Positions 1 through 9,656 of a DNA stretch of 64,000 nucleotides are shown piece after piece. Both the position numbers and the translations under genes were made by a program. The notes under the pieces are model-generated. The model searched no databases. It was not told the origin of the DNA and was given only the letters and a program-made list of their open reading frames with translations. The stretch is from assembly GCA_963737075.1 (NCBI GenBank), contig CAVTRI010000001.1, positions 2,523,797-2,587,796 of the forward strand, given 5' to 3'. The first letter of the stretch is position 1. Each line of letters starts with the position of its first letter. The DNA comes from CAVTRI01 sp963737075. Its GTDB lineage: Bacteria > Actinomycetota > Acidimicrobiia > Acidimicrobiales > Palsa-688.

Positions 1-1097
1 TTGGCCAAGAGCTCGTAGGAGCGAATCCGGTCAGTATGGTCGTGGACGATGGTGGTGACGATGATCTCGTCGGCGCCGGTGGCATCTCGGAGGATCTCGA
101 GTTGATCCGCGACCTGGCCTGGCGTGCCGACAAATTGCGTGTCCACCCTGTCAGCGACGACTTCTCGTTCATCCGCCGTCCAGGCGTGGAGTTCGGCTTC
201 TTCGGGCGAGGGAAAGGGAATCGCCCCCGCTCCGCTCCGGATAGTGAGGACCCACAATCCGTAGCCGGCGGCCAGGCGTCGGGCGGTCGCTTCGTCGTCG
301 GCCACCACGACATCGGCGGAGACAGCTATGTACGGTTCGGAGAGGGACGCCGACGGGCAGAAGGCCACCCGGTAAGCGTCGACCGCCTCCAGGACCGAAG
401 CCGGGCTTATGTGGTAGTTGGCCGCGAAGCGGAGCCCGCGCGCACCGGCGACCTGCGCGCTCTCGCCGCCGCTGCTGCCGAGAATCCACACTTCGACGTC
501 TGCCCCCTCCCCGGGTACGACGTGGGCTTCGACGCCCTCGGGTGAGCGGTAGGTCCCGGCCAGGAGCGACAGGACGTCGTTGACCTGCTCGGTGTAGGGC
601 TGCGGAGACGCGCCCGGCAGCTGAAGGAGATTCTTCTGCATCCGGAATCGATCGGAGCCGACGAGGTGGGCGTACGAGAACGGCTTGGGGATGAGCAAGC
701 CGTTCGGCGTCCGACCACCCACGAGCGGCGTCGATCCCGTGGACACATGACGCGGGGTTCCGCCGGAACGCCCCAGCCCGAGATCCAGCCGCCCCGGGTA
801 TGCGGCGTCGAGCAGACCAAACTCCTCGACCGTCGCCAACGCGGTGTGGTGTCCCATCTGTACCGCCCCCGACCCCAGGCGTATCGAGGAGGTTGCGGAT
901 CCGGTCAGTGCTAGAAGGAGAGCCGGAGATGTCCCGGCTACGCCAGGGTTGAGGTGATGCTCGGCGAACCAGTACCGGCGGTACCCGTTGCGTTCCGCGG
1001 CCTGAGCCAGGTCGATGCTGTTGCGCACGGCCTGTGACGCCGCCGACCCGGACACCACCGGCACCAGGTCGAGGACCGACAGGGGGATGGGGCTCAT
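1..1097 (-). CDS. LLM-class flavin-dependent oxidoreductase (MsnO8-like), 3' end outside window
   Basis: A single reading frame runs without a stop from an ATG at 1097 to the left edge (365 full codons), so the C-terminus is missing but probably only a few residues are lost. It reads as a bacterial luciferase-like FMN/F420-type oxidoreductase: an N-terminal beta strand, YWFAEHH near residue 45, then SIRLGSGAVQMGHH and LDLGLGRSG, as in the single-component MsnO8-like subgroup. The ATG overlaps the stop of the upstream monooxygenase (ATGA at 1094-1097), so translation is probably coupled. It is the third luciferase-like gene of one operon. The substrate cannot be read from sequence. Relatives act on alkanesulfonates, aldehydes or heterocycles. 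Confidence 0.85.
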   Translation of the reverse strand, partial: MSPIPLSVLDLVPVVSGSAASQAVRNSIDLAQAAERNGYRRYWFAEHHLNPGVAGTSPALLLALTGSATSSIRLGSGAVQMGHHTALATVEEFGLLDAAYPGRLDLGLGRSGGTPRHVSTGSTPLVGGRTPNGLLIPKPFSYAHLVGSDRFRMQKNLLQLPGASPQPYTEQVNDVLSLLAGTYRSPEGVEAHVVPGEGADVEVWILGSSGGESAQVAGARGLRFAANYHISPASVLEAVDAYRVAFCPSASLSEPYIAVSADVVVADDEATARRLAAGYGLWVLTIRSGAGAIPFPSPEEAELHAWTADEREVVADRVDTQFVGTPGQVADQLEILRDATGADEIIVTTIVHDHTDRIRSYELLA

Positions 1098-2470
1098 ACT
1101 CCGCTCCCCAAGTGGACCCCTCCCCGCCACGATCCTCCGAATCCAAGATGGTCTCGAAGGGTCGTCCCTTCGTAATCGGTTCTGAACACACCACGCTCCT
1201 GCAGCAATGGCACCACCTGTTCGACGAACGGTTCGAGACCCGCTGGTGTGATGTGCGGGACGAGGATGAAGCCGTCGCTGGCGTCGGCTTGCACGAAACG
1301 GTTGATGGTCTCGGCGATGGTGGTGGCCGAGCCGACGAATGACTGGCGCCCGGTCACCTCGATGATCAGCTCGCGGATTGACAGGTGCTTGGCGACCGCC
1401 TTCTCCCGCCATTCCCGTGCGGTGGCGACGGGGTCCCGGTGCATCCTGACACTGGCTCGGCCGCGGGCAATGGTGTGCGCACCCGGATCGGGATCGATGT
1501 CCGGGAGAGGGCCGTCGGGGTCGTAGGCGGACAGGTCGCGGTTCCAGACCTGTTCCAGGAACCGGATGGCCGTCTGCCCACTGACCTGCTGGAGGCGCAC
1601 CTGGTGCGCCATCTCTTGTGCCTCGGCGTCGGTGTCGCCGAGCACGAAGGTCGCCGCCGGCAGGACGAGCAGATCCGAGCCGGTTCGGCCGTAGCGGGTG
1701 AGGCGCCCCTTGATGTCGGCGTAGAAGGCCCGGCCGTCCTCGAAGGTGCTGTGCCGGCTGAAGATGGCGTCGGCGGCGGACGCGGCGAATTCGCGGCCCT
1801 CTTCTGAGTCCCCCGCCTGGAAGATGACCGGCCGGCCTTGCGGGCTGCGTGGCACATTGAACTGCCCGGAGACGTCAAAGTGCCGGTCGTGGTGGTCGAA
1901 CCGTCCGACGTCGGGCCGTGACAGAAACTGGCCTGACTCCTTGTCTGCCAGGATCTCGTCGCCCGTCCACGAGCCAAGGAGCTCCGACGTCGTTTGAAGG
2001 AACGTCCGGGCCCGCTCGTAGCGGTCCTCCTCGGCGAGGAACCCCCCTCGGCGAAAGTTCTCGCCGGTGAACGCGTCCCACGACGTGACGACGTTCCACG
2101 CGGCGCGCCCGCCCGAGAGGTGATCCAGGGAGGCGAACTGGCGAGCGACTTCATACGGTTCGTTGAACGTGGAATTGATCGTCCCCGCCAGACCGATCCG
2201 GTCGGTGACGGCGGCGAGCGCGGCGAGCACGGTGAACGTGTCGGGCCGCCCGACCACGTCGAGGTCATAGATCAGCCCGTTCTGCTCGCGGAGGCGGAGT
2301 CCCTCGGCGAGAAAGAGGAAGTCGAACTTGCCGCGCTCGGCGATGCGTGCGAACCGCGCGAAGGAATCGAACTCGATGTGGCTTCCAGCGGCCGGATCGC
2401 TCCAGACGGTGGTGTTGTTGACGCCGGGGAAGTGGGCGGCGAGATGGATGCGCTTGAGATTGTTGGCCAA
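1094..2470 (-). CDS. NtaA/DmoA-family FMN-dependent monooxygenase
   Basis: About 458 residues. The N-terminus (KRIHLAAHFPG), then FDFLFLAEGLR and GRAAWNVVTSWD, fit the NtaA/SnaA/DmoA/SoxA group of two-component FMNH2-dependent monooxygenases, which open C-N or C-S bonds using FMNH2 from a separate reductase. No reductase gene is visible here. I chose TTG at 2468-2470 because it lies after the upstream stop (2487), has AGGGG about 10 nt upstream and leaves the family-typical short lead before KRIHLAA. An ATG at 2500 is possible but lacks a ribosome site and overlaps the previous gene. Middle gene of a three-monooxygenase operon. Role in sulfur or carbon scavenging is inferred. Confidence 0.85.
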   Translation of the reverse strand: MANNLKRIHLAAHFPGVNNTTVWSDPAAGSHIEFDSFARFARIAERGKFDFLFLAEGLRLREQNGLIYDLDVVGRPDTFTVLAALAAVTDRIGLAGTINSTFNEPYEVARQFASLDHLSGGRAAWNVVTSWDAFTGENFRRGGFLAEEDRYERARTFLQTTSELLGSWTGDEILADKESGQFLSRPDVGRFDHHDRHFDVSGQFNVPRSPQGRPVIFQAGDSEEGREFAASAADAIFSRHSTFEDGRAFYADIKGRLTRYGRTGSDLLVLPAATFVLGDTDAEAQEMAHQVRLQQVSGQTAIRFLEQVWNRDLSAYDPDGPLPDIDPDPGAHTIARGRASVRMHRDPVATAREWREKAVAKHLSIRELIIEVTGRQSFVGSATTIAETINRFVQADASDGFILVPHITPAGLEPFVEQVVPLLQERGVFRTDYEGTTLRDHLGFGGSWRGGVHLGSGV

Positions 2471-2486
2471 TGCCCTGGTTCCCCTG

Positions 2487-3707
2487 TCAGACGCCTGCAT
2501 AGCGGTTGGCCGGCCTGTTGAGGCCGAACAGTTCACGGAGGGTCGAGCCCGTGTAGCTGCGCCGGCACCGGCCCCGCGCCTGCAGTTCGGGGACGAGGCC
2601 GCGGCTGATCTGGTCGAGGTCGTGAGGCAAAGCGGCGGGTCGCAGCCGGAAGCCGTCGAGGCCGGTGGCAGCCCACTCGTCCAGGAGATCGGCGAGCCGG
2701 GCCGGGGATCCCACGAACACTGCGGCGTCGCCGCGTTGCTCTCGTCCCGCCCAGCGGTCGAGGCGCTCTTTTCGGATCGCGGCCCGAGCCTCGGTGTCGT
2801 CCAGGTACACGACCAGGTCGGCCAGGACCCGCACGGTCCCTACTGGTCGTCCGGCTGACCGCTCTTCTCGGCGTATCACCTGGAGGATTCCGGTCGCCTG
2901 CTCGGGATCCTGCGGCGTAATGAAGCCGATGTCGGTTGCGCGGGCGATCAGTTGATAGGGCCGCGGCCCGTGACCGAGCGCGGCGACCAGGGGTTGGCCC
3001 TGCGGCGCCCGGGGCGTGATCGACGGACCTCGAACCGAGAACCAGCGTCCGGAGAAGTCGATGTAGTGCAGCTTGTCGCGGTCAATGAATCGTCCCGTCG
3101 TCACGTCGCGGATCTCGGCGTCGTCCTCCCAGCTATCCCAGAGCTTCCGGACGACCTCGACGTAGTCCTCCGCCTCTTCAAACAGGTCTGCCGTCAGGCT
3201 GGTCGCCGGGTCGTCGCGTGGCCCGGTGTTGATATCGGGGAGCTGCCGCCGGCCGAAGTGCCGCGCCTCATCAGGCCGGCCCGAAATCTGCACCCGGACC
3301 CCGGCCCGGCCCTGGCTGACGTAATCGAGCGTGGCGACGGCCTTGGATATGTGGAACGGCTCGGTGTGGGTCACGTGCACGGTCGGAATGAGCCCAATTC
3401 CCGTTGTCGTCGGCGCCACCCGTGACGCGATCAGGACCGCGTCCAGTCGACCTCGCACCCGGTCTGTCCGCTGGTCGGGCTCGAATGGGCGCTCCGACTG
3501 AAGCCTGAGGGCATCCTCGATGGTGAGAAAGTCGAGCAGCCCTCGCTCCGCCCGTGCGGCCAGATCAACCCAGTATTCGGCGCCGAACAGTGCTTGCGGC
3601 CGGGCCTCGGCTTCCCGCCATGCTGCGGGGTGCCAGCCGGCACCGTCCAACGCCACACCCAGATGGATGTGCCCGGTCTCGCTCCTGGGGGCTTCTGCGA
3701 ACGACAT
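2487..3707 (-). CDS. LLM-class flavin-dependent oxidoreductase
   Basis: About 406 residues, luciferase-like fold. IHLGVALDGAGWHP at the start, FLTIEDALRLQ near residue 60, the central GRAGVRVQISGR segment and a C-terminal SYTGSTLRELFGL are visible. The last resembles the C-terminus of the next gene (DYEGTTLRDHLGF), so the two proteins are probably ancient paralogues. The open frame extends upstream to 3785, but those extra codons lie in or upstream of the promoter at 3754-3782, so the ATG at 3705-3707 is preferred. First gene of the operon. Substrate unknown. A sulfonate, sulfone or nitrogen heterocycle would fit the family. Confidence 0.85.
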   Translation of the reverse strand: MSFAEAPRSETGHIHLGVALDGAGWHPAAWREAEARPQALFGAEYWVDLAARAERGLLDFLTIEDALRLQSERPFEPDQRTDRVRGRLDAVLIASRVAPTTTGIGLIPTVHVTHTEPFHISKAVATLDYVSQGRAGVRVQISGRPDEARHFGRRQLPDINTGPRDDPATSLTADLFEEAEDYVEVVRKLWDSWEDDAEIRDVTTGRFIDRDKLHYIDFSGRWFSVRGPSITPRAPQGQPLVAALGHGPRPYQLIARATDIGFITPQDPEQATGILQVIRREERSAGRPVGTVRVLADLVVYLDDTEARAAIRKERLDRWAGREQRGDAAVFVGSPARLADLLDEWAATGLDGFRLRPAALPHDLDQISRGLVPELQARGRCRRSYTGSTLRELFGLNRPANRYAGV

Positions 3708-3753
3708 TCGAGTCCAAGAAACAGTTTGCGCCGCGGACGCTGGGCAACGTCCA

Positions 3754-3782
3754 AGCCTACGCTTCAGGCCGGCAATTGTCAA
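3754..3782 (-). promoter_or_regulatory. Sigma-70 promoter of the monooxygenase operon
   Basis: Read on the minus strand: TTGACA (3777-3782), a 17-base spacer, then TAGGCT (3754-3759). The predicted start near 3747 leaves a leader of about 40 nt before the ATG at 3707. A small dyad CTC-N4-GAG lies just upstream of the -35 box (about 3788-3797) and could bind a regulator. The perfect -35 box and ideal spacing make this the clearest promoter in the window. Confidence 0.65.
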
Positions 3783-3800
3783 CAAACTCGATTGAGATAC

Positions 3801-4112
3801 TCAGCTATGGGCGCTCGTTAGAAGCGCGCCCTGCATGCGCCGCCGGATCTCGGTCGGGTATTCGGGAAAGTAGCGGCCGATCACCTCCAGGCTGAACCGC
3901 CTGAGAATCGCCGTCGGTGGCTCCCGCTCGAGCAAGAATGCGAACGAGGCACGCACCAACTCCACCTCGGCGGTCTCGTCATCGCCCAACTCGGCCGCCA
4001 GATCCTCCGGCACTTCCACCATGTGGTCTGTCATGGTGTGAGGTCCCCCGACCTCGACCCGGAAGTTTCTTCCGCCCTGCGGCGACACCAGCACTTCCAC
4101 ATCGTCGGTCAT
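3801..4112 (-). CDS. Conserved small hypothetical protein
   Basis: 103 residues from the ATG at 4110-4112. The frame is open further upstream, but that part is arginine/proline-rich shadow sequence. The protein is acidic in the middle (residues about 39-50, ELGDDETAEVEL) and ends in a helical stretch with LEREPPTAILRRFSLEVIGRYFPEYP. No catalytic motif or membrane segment is seen and I do not recognise a named family. It is transcribed divergently from the methyltransferase at 4339, with 226 bp between them, and may share a regulatory region with it. Confidence 0.65.
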   Translation of the reverse strand: MTDDVEVLVSPQGGRNFRVEVGGPHTMTDHMVEVPEDLAAELGDDETAEVELVRASFAFLLEREPPTAILRRFSLEVIGRYFPEYPTEIRRRMQGALLTSAHS

Positions 4113-4338
4113 CGCACGTGCGCTTCGACAAAACCGATCGATCCCTGCTGGCAATAGAGGATCTTCTTGTACGGGTGCGAGCCGCGTACGTGTAGCCGGG
4201 AGCTTGTGGTGGCGACCGAGCGCGCCCGGACAGGTTTTTGGCCACGTACTCGTTGCCCGTGATCGTGAGATTATGGAAATTGCCGGTCCGCCGCCGCCGA
4301 GCCAGTGGTCAAGCCCAGTACCGGCAGGACAATGGCCC

Positions 4339-5082
4339 ATGACCTACCACTATGACCGGATCGGCACCGTCTACGCGGCGTACCGGCGGGGGGATCCTCG
4401 TATCAGGGGTCAGATCGAGCGGGCGCTGGGTAACGCGATCTCAGTGGTCGACGTGGGAGCCGGGACAGGCGCGTACAGCCCGCACGACCGCCGAGTGGTG
4501 GCTGTCGAGCCTTCGGAGGTGATGATCGCCCAGCGGCTCCCCGAGGCTGGCCCCGTGTTGCGGGCGTGCGCCGAAGCGTTGCCGTTCCGCAACGGTGCCT
4601 TCGACGCCGCGCTCGCCACCTTTACTGTTCACCATTGGAACGACCCCGTCGCCGGTCTTCGCGAGATGCGCCGGGTTGCTGGCCGCCAGGTGGTTCTGAC
4701 CTTCGAGCAGCGCGAGCAGTGGCTGGACGAGTTCTGGTTGACCCGGGACTATCTGCCGAGACACCGCCTCCCCTTGTCGATGTTCTCGTGGCTCGAACCC
4801 GTTGTACAAGAGCTCACGCCCATTGAGGTCGAGATCGTCCCGGTGCCTGACGACTGCGAGGACGGCTTCCTCTGTGCCTACTGGAAGCGGCCGGAGGCTT
4901 ATCTCGACCCTGGCGTCCGTGCCTCGATCTCGGCCCTGGCAGCCATCCCTGACGAGGACCTCGAGCCTGGCCTCGCTCAACTGAGGGAGGACGTCCGATC
5001 CGGCGCCTGGGCGGCGCGCAATCGGGCGTTGCTTCATCTCGATGCGTACGACTGGGGCTACCGGCTCGTCACCTGTGAGTGA
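4339..5082 (+). CDS. Class I SAM-dependent methyltransferase (UbiE/Methyltransf_11 type)
   Basis: 247 residues from ATG 4339. Motif I (VVDVGAGTGAYS) lies at about residues 34-45, the acidic end of strand 2 is VVAVEPSE and motif IV is AFDAALATFTVHHW, the order of a Methyltransf_11 domain. The His-His-Trp after motif IV is typical of this group. The C-terminal half probably forms the substrate lid and gives no substrate clue. The frame continues upstream to 4204 but those codons are not family-like. Substrate unknown. Confidence 0.85.
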   Translation: MTYHYDRIGTVYAAYRRGDPRIRGQIERALGNAISVVDVGAGTGAYSPHDRRVVAVEPSEVMIAQRLPEAGPVLRACAEALPFRNGAFDAALATFTVHHWNDPVAGLREMRRVAGRQVVLTFEQREQWLDEFWLTRDYLPRHRLPLSMFSWLEPVVQELTPIEVEIVPVPDDCEDGFLCAYWKRPEAYLDPGVRASISALAAIPDEDLEPGLAQLREDVRSGAWAARNRALLHLDAYDWGYRLVTCE

Positions 5083-5144
5083 GCTTCCGCCCGGAAAGCA
5101 ATCGGTAGAGTCGACGTGACCCCATCGATCGAAGGGAGCACACC

Positions 5145-5918
5145 GTGGCCGAGCGAACCTCGTACAAGCCCGGAACCCCCTGCTGGGTGGATCTGGGCAC
5201 CCCCGACACCAAGGACGCTTCCCGTTTCTACAGCGAGCTATTCGGCTGGGCAGCCGGGATCGACCCCCGGCCGGAAGCCGGAGGGTACGGCATGTTCACC
5301 TTCCGCGGCCGCAACGTGGCCGGTCTCGGGCCGCAAACGCAACCGGGGCCTCCGTTCTGGACGGTGTACGTGTCGGTGGCAGACGCCGACGCCACCGCCG
5401 CCAGAGTCATAGCCAATGCCGGCGAAGTTGTCGCCGGTCCGATGGACGTCTTGGACGCCGGGCGCATGGCCGTCGCCCGCGACCCTGCGGGGACGTTCAT
5501 CTCCTTCTGGCAGCCCAAGGAGCACATCGGCGCCCAGCTCGTCAACGAAGTGGGTGCGTTCACCTGGAACGAGCTGGCGACCACCGACATGGCGAAGACC
5601 CGCGCCTTCTACACCTCAGTGTTCGGGTGGGGGCTGGAAGGCGAGCCCGGCAACGACCAGGCGGCAATTTTCACCGTTGACGGAGCCGTGATATGCGGTG
5701 CCCACGCAGCTGGGCCGGGCGAGTTCCCGGCGTGGTCGGTGTGGTTCTCGGTCGAGGACTGCGACGCCTCCGCTGCGCGCGCCGCCGACCTGGGCGGCAA
5801 CGTCGTGATGCCGCCGAGCGACATGGACTTCGGGCGAGGCGCGGTCGTCACCGACCCTCAAGGAGCGGCATTCGGCATCGGCGCCGTCAAGCCCGACATG
5901 GTCGCCGGCACGCAGTAA
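5145..5918 (+). CDS. VOC-family protein with two glyoxalase-like domains (CFP30B-like)
   Basis: 257 residues from GTG 5145, preceded by a good ribosome site (GAAGGGAG, about 5131-5138). Two VOC modules are evident: residues about 10-120 (PCWVDLGTPDTKDASRFY...) and 135-250 (FTWNELATTDMAKTRAFY...), each with the paired beta-alpha-beta-beta-beta pattern. The architecture matches the actinobacterial 27/30-kDa antigen CFP30B group, often annotated as a putative glyoxalase or hydroxylase. Metal ligands and substrate cannot be assigned with confidence. It follows the methyltransferase by 62 bp on the same strand and may be cotranscribed. Confidence 0.88.
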   Translation: MAERTSYKPGTPCWVDLGTPDTKDASRFYSELFGWAAGIDPRPEAGGYGMFTFRGRNVAGLGPQTQPGPPFWTVYVSVADADATAARVIANAGEVVAGPMDVLDAGRMAVARDPAGTFISFWQPKEHIGAQLVNEVGAFTWNELATTDMAKTRAFYTSVFGWGLEGEPGNDQAAIFTVDGAVICGAHAAGPGEFPAWSVWFSVEDCDASAARAADLGGNVVMPPSDMDFGRGAVVTDPQGAAFGIGAVKPDMVAGTQ

Positions 5919-5993
5919 AGGCGGCCAAAGGCTGGTCAGGCCCTTTGCCCGCTCGGATCGACCGAACGGCAAGGGATCCGCCTTACTGGAGGC

Positions 5994-8900
5994 TCACGGG
6001 CCGACCATGTAGCTGTAAGGGAAGGTCACCAGCTCGTCTGAGCTGATGGTGTTGAAGTTGAAGGTTTCCAGGGTGAGGGTCCCGCTCACCGGCGTTCCCG
6101 CCGAGTCGGTGGGTCTGATCGTCACCGTGATGTCCGCGCTCTGCCCTGGGTTGAGGACCAAGGGGTTGTACGAGGTGGTACCCACCTCGATGTCGCTCCA
6201 GATGTTGCCGGCTGAGGTCGATACGTCGGGAGCGAACTGCTTGCTAAGGGCATCGGCTCCGCACGTGAAGGTGGTGGTGGGGACCGGCCCCGCGAAGGGG
6301 CCCTGCTCCGACGGGGCGCAGGACCAAGCCGACGCCGGCAGCTCGGCCGCCATCGGGGTGGCGATGGCCGCGTCCCCGATCGACACCGCGTCCACATCCG
6401 GGGTGCCGAAGTTGGGGCTGACGTCCAGGGTGATGGGCACCGTGGACAGGGCCTCGATTCCGGCCAGCGGACTGAAGGGCGGCACGACGAACTGCGGGAT
6501 CAGCGAGCTGTTGGTGATCGGCAGGGGGTCGGTGGTGGGTGTCAGGCTGCTGAGGGGCAGCAAGAATCTGCTGGGTCCGGCGCGCGTCGACCATGTAGCC
6601 CTCCGGGGTGCTGCCGGTGTTGGTCACATGGATGGTCGCCACAAGCGTCGAACCGGATTTGATGACCTGGCGCAGGCTCACCGGCAGACCAGTGGCCTGG
6701 ACGGACACGGTGTCGTAGCGCAGGGTCGCCGCGAAGGTGGTGGAAGTCTGCACCGAGTCGACGTTGTTGACCTGGACGACCAGGAGTGACCACAGGCCGG
6801 GCGCGGGGTTCTGGCGGGACAGGTGGATGTCCTGGAGCTGAACGCCTGAGCCGTCCCAGAGCGCCGAGCTCTGCACGTCGACCGGGGTGCCGGCCGGGTC
6901 GACCAGGAAGGCCAGCACCTGGAAGCCGGCGCCGTTGATGTGTACGTCGGCGTTGAGGTCACGATGGGTCCCGTTGACGGTGAATTGGTAGGGAAGCTCC
7001 TGGCCGAAGAAGGCCATGCGGGCGTTGCCACCTGTGATGGTGCCGGTGAAGGGCTGGCCGACTGACGCCAGGCTGCGCAAGGTGATGGGCACGGTACCCC
7101 ACGGCACCCCGCTGGCCGGCGTGCCGAAGATCAGCGATTCCGAGGTGTCGCCGGGGCTGCCCGGTGTGTGGACGGTGACGTCGAACGTCGTCGACGCGCC
7201 CGGAGCCAGTGTGGCCGCTGCTGGCACCACTGCGCCGCTAACACTTTGGAATGACTGGGAGGTGAGGCTGAACGACAGGGGCCCGGTATAGGAGTCAGGG
7301 CCGGCGAAGGCGGTGTCGAAGACCAGGAAGGTCCAGGTCCCGGGCTGGGCGTCGTGCACTTCAGCTTCGCTGAATCCACCGGCCGTGAAACCGACCGGCC
7401 CCTGAGGCCGCGACTGCATCACCAGCCGGTCCTCCGGGTCGAACAGGTCGAAGCGGATGGTCTGGAACTGGGCCGACGGGGGTTGGTCCCAGGCGATGGA
7501 GGCGTGCAGGCGGGCCGTGCCGGGCGGGACCGTGAACTTGAACTGGTGCAGGTCGCCCACCGTGGCGCCGCTTTGATAGGTGAACGTGGGATCGGCGGCC
7601 TGGTTGAGGTTGAGCTGCCCACTGAGAATCGTGGTCGGGGCGCTCAGGGCGCGTACCGAAGGCCGGACAGTCTGCACCGAGGCCCCGTCATTGGTCACCG
7701 TGACCGACGTAGTGCTGGCCGAGTTGGCGGCCCCGATGGCGTTTATGGCGTTAGGCCCGTACAGGAGGGCGTCACCCTGCCGGCCCGGGCTCGGCGACGG
7801 GGAGCCGCTGGTCCGCGCCGCCTGGACCGCCCGCAGGGCGTCGATGAGCCCGGCACCCTGGTCAGCGGCCCGGGAGTCGATGTCACGCGAAGTGCTCATC
7901 AGGATCTGCTTGACGAGCGCCGGCGAAGGGGTGGCACCTCCGTGGGTTTGCCGGTAGGACTGGATGACCAGCGCCGCGGTGCCCGCGGTGAGCGGGGCCG
8001 CCTCGCTGGTGCCACCGAACGCCTCTATGGGCTGGGGGCTCGGGCCCTTGTAGGGGTCGGCACATTCGAGGAACGTCGAGGTGTTCGTTGAGCAGTCGGA
8101 CCAGTTGGCCTCGCCGGGGGCCACGACCTCGATGGTCCGGTTGGCCTCGGTGACACCCGAACTGCTGAGCCCCGAGATTCTGATCGCTGAGCCAGCCCTG
8201 CCCCTTGTCGGCGCTGGTGCACGGGTTGTGGGACACGCACTGAATGCCGTACGAGGTCGTCTGCTGGTACAGCCGGTAGTCGGTGGTGGCCCCGGCGGCG
8301 ATGACGCCGGGATCGACGGCCGGCGTCCCGATGGTGTTCGTCCCTCCGGCGTCGCCGCTGCTGACGACCACCGTCAGGCCGGCGTTGACCGCATCCTGGT
8401 CGGCGACGGCGATGGGGTCCGTGCCGGGGTTGGGGACTGGGTTGCCGCCGAAGGATTCGCTCAGGATGTCGACGTGGTCGACACTGACGGCGTAGTCGAT
8501 GCCTTGCAGGATCTCGCTGTTGAAGGCGAAGTTGGTGGCTCCGAAGACCTTCATGACCGCCAGGTCGGCGCCCGGGGCGACGCCCTGGATGCGGATGTTG
8601 CAGCCGGCTGGCAGCGGATGGGCGGGGTTGACTTCCCCGCTCAGATCGTAGGTCTGGGTGCCCTGGGAGATGATGGAGCTGGCGTCGCCGAAGGCTTCAG
8701 CCCCGCCGGTGACGCCATTCGTGCCTTCTCCGGTGAAGTCCTGATAATCGAAGATGGCGGACTTGCCACCCCGCATAAAGTCGGGGATGTTGGGATCCAG
8801 GCCGTCAGGAAACACGGCGACCTTGACGCCCGCCCCGTTGGCCAGATCGTGCGCCGCGGGCTGGGTGGCGCCCGGGCCGAAGTCGACGAACATCGATTGC

Positions 8901-9460
8901 AGTGCTTCTGGCTCCAGGATCGGTTTGGCCGGATTGGACGGACAGGCGACAGCCGGTGTGCCGGAACCGACCGTGTTCGGTGCTGCCGTCTTCGCAGGAG
9001 TGGGCGCGGCCACGATTTGAGGGGTCGACTGCGGCGCCTGGACCACCGTGTCAGGAACGACGCTCAGGACCGCGGGGTCGCTTTGCAGGCGGTTGGCCTC
9101 GGCCTGGGAGACGGTCGCCGAGACGGCGTTGACGAAGGAATAGGAGTGCAGATTGACGGCATGAAGCTGGCCGAGCTCACTGACGATCGGCCGCTGGTCG
9201 GCGCCGAGCCGGGCGGCCCGACCGGCGGGCAGGGTCGGCGCCTCGGGATGCTGGTTGCGGAGGAGGATGATGACCTTGTCGGTCGCGTTCTGGGAAAGCT
9301 GCGCGATCTGGGCTGGGCTCAGTGGTGAAAGGTACGTCTTCGGGACCGCGGGCTTGGTGCCATTGGTGCTGCCGTAGACCGGGCTGGTCCCCATGGCGGT
9401 GGCGAGCGCGGCCACAGCCGCAACGGTCATGGACGTCCGCAAGGCGCGCTGCCTACGCAT
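5994..9460 (-). pseudogene. Secreted S8-type subtilase-like protein, reading frame broken twice
   Basis: Three overlapping frames together encode one protein of about 1154 residues. The N-terminus has a signal peptide (arginine-rich start, then VAAVAALATAMG). An inhibitor-like region follows, then a peptidase domain with VAVFPDGLD (Asp position), GVAPGADLAVMKVFG, VVVSSGDAGG and GGTSEAAPLTAG (catalytic Ser), and finally beta-rich domains. The usual HGTH motif reads SQGTQ, so the catalytic His is not evident and activity is doubtful. Frame breaks lie at 8176-8180 and 6564-6568. Removing one base from each GANTC restores a continuous frame and family-like sequence (WLSDQISGLSSSGV and RTQQILLPLSS). 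Start ATG 9460 has AGGGGGGAAA upstream. Sequencing error is more likely than true decay. Confidence 0.85.
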
Positions 9461-9560
9461 CCGTCGTTTCCCCCCTCTCGATCTCCCAGAGTTTCAGCGA
9501 CACCGCGGCGAACATCAGGCTCGATCTGCGGTTCACGTGACTCCCCCTGGCGTGGTGACG

Positions 9561-9609
9561 GTTGCGTCGGATCGGCGCCAGTTTGGCTTGCCATTGGCGC
9601 CGTCGCAAC
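9561..9609 (-). terminator. Stem-loop downstream of the nadD-rsfS operon
   Basis: Outer arms GTTGCG (9561-9566) and CGCAAC (9604-9609) and inner arms GGCGCCA (9574-9580) and TGGCGCC (9595-9601) form a long imperfect hairpin about 50 nt after the rsfS stop. There is no strong U tract in the minus-strand direction, so it could be a factor-assisted terminator or an RNA 3' end stabiliser. It lies between rsfS and the subtilase start. Confidence 0.45.
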
Positions 9610-9656
9610 TCTTTCCGTGGGGAAGATGATGCGACGCGTGGTCAGGAGTGGGGCGC

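Noticed and set aside
6564..8180. Programmed ribosomal frameshifting in the subtilase
   Set aside because: No slippery heptamer or downstream structure is evident, and the shared GANTC/GATC signature with another gene points to error.
8081..9328. 415-codon plus-strand frame opposite the subtilase
   Set aside because: No signal peptide or domain. The opposite strand has recognisable subtilase motifs and a signal peptide.
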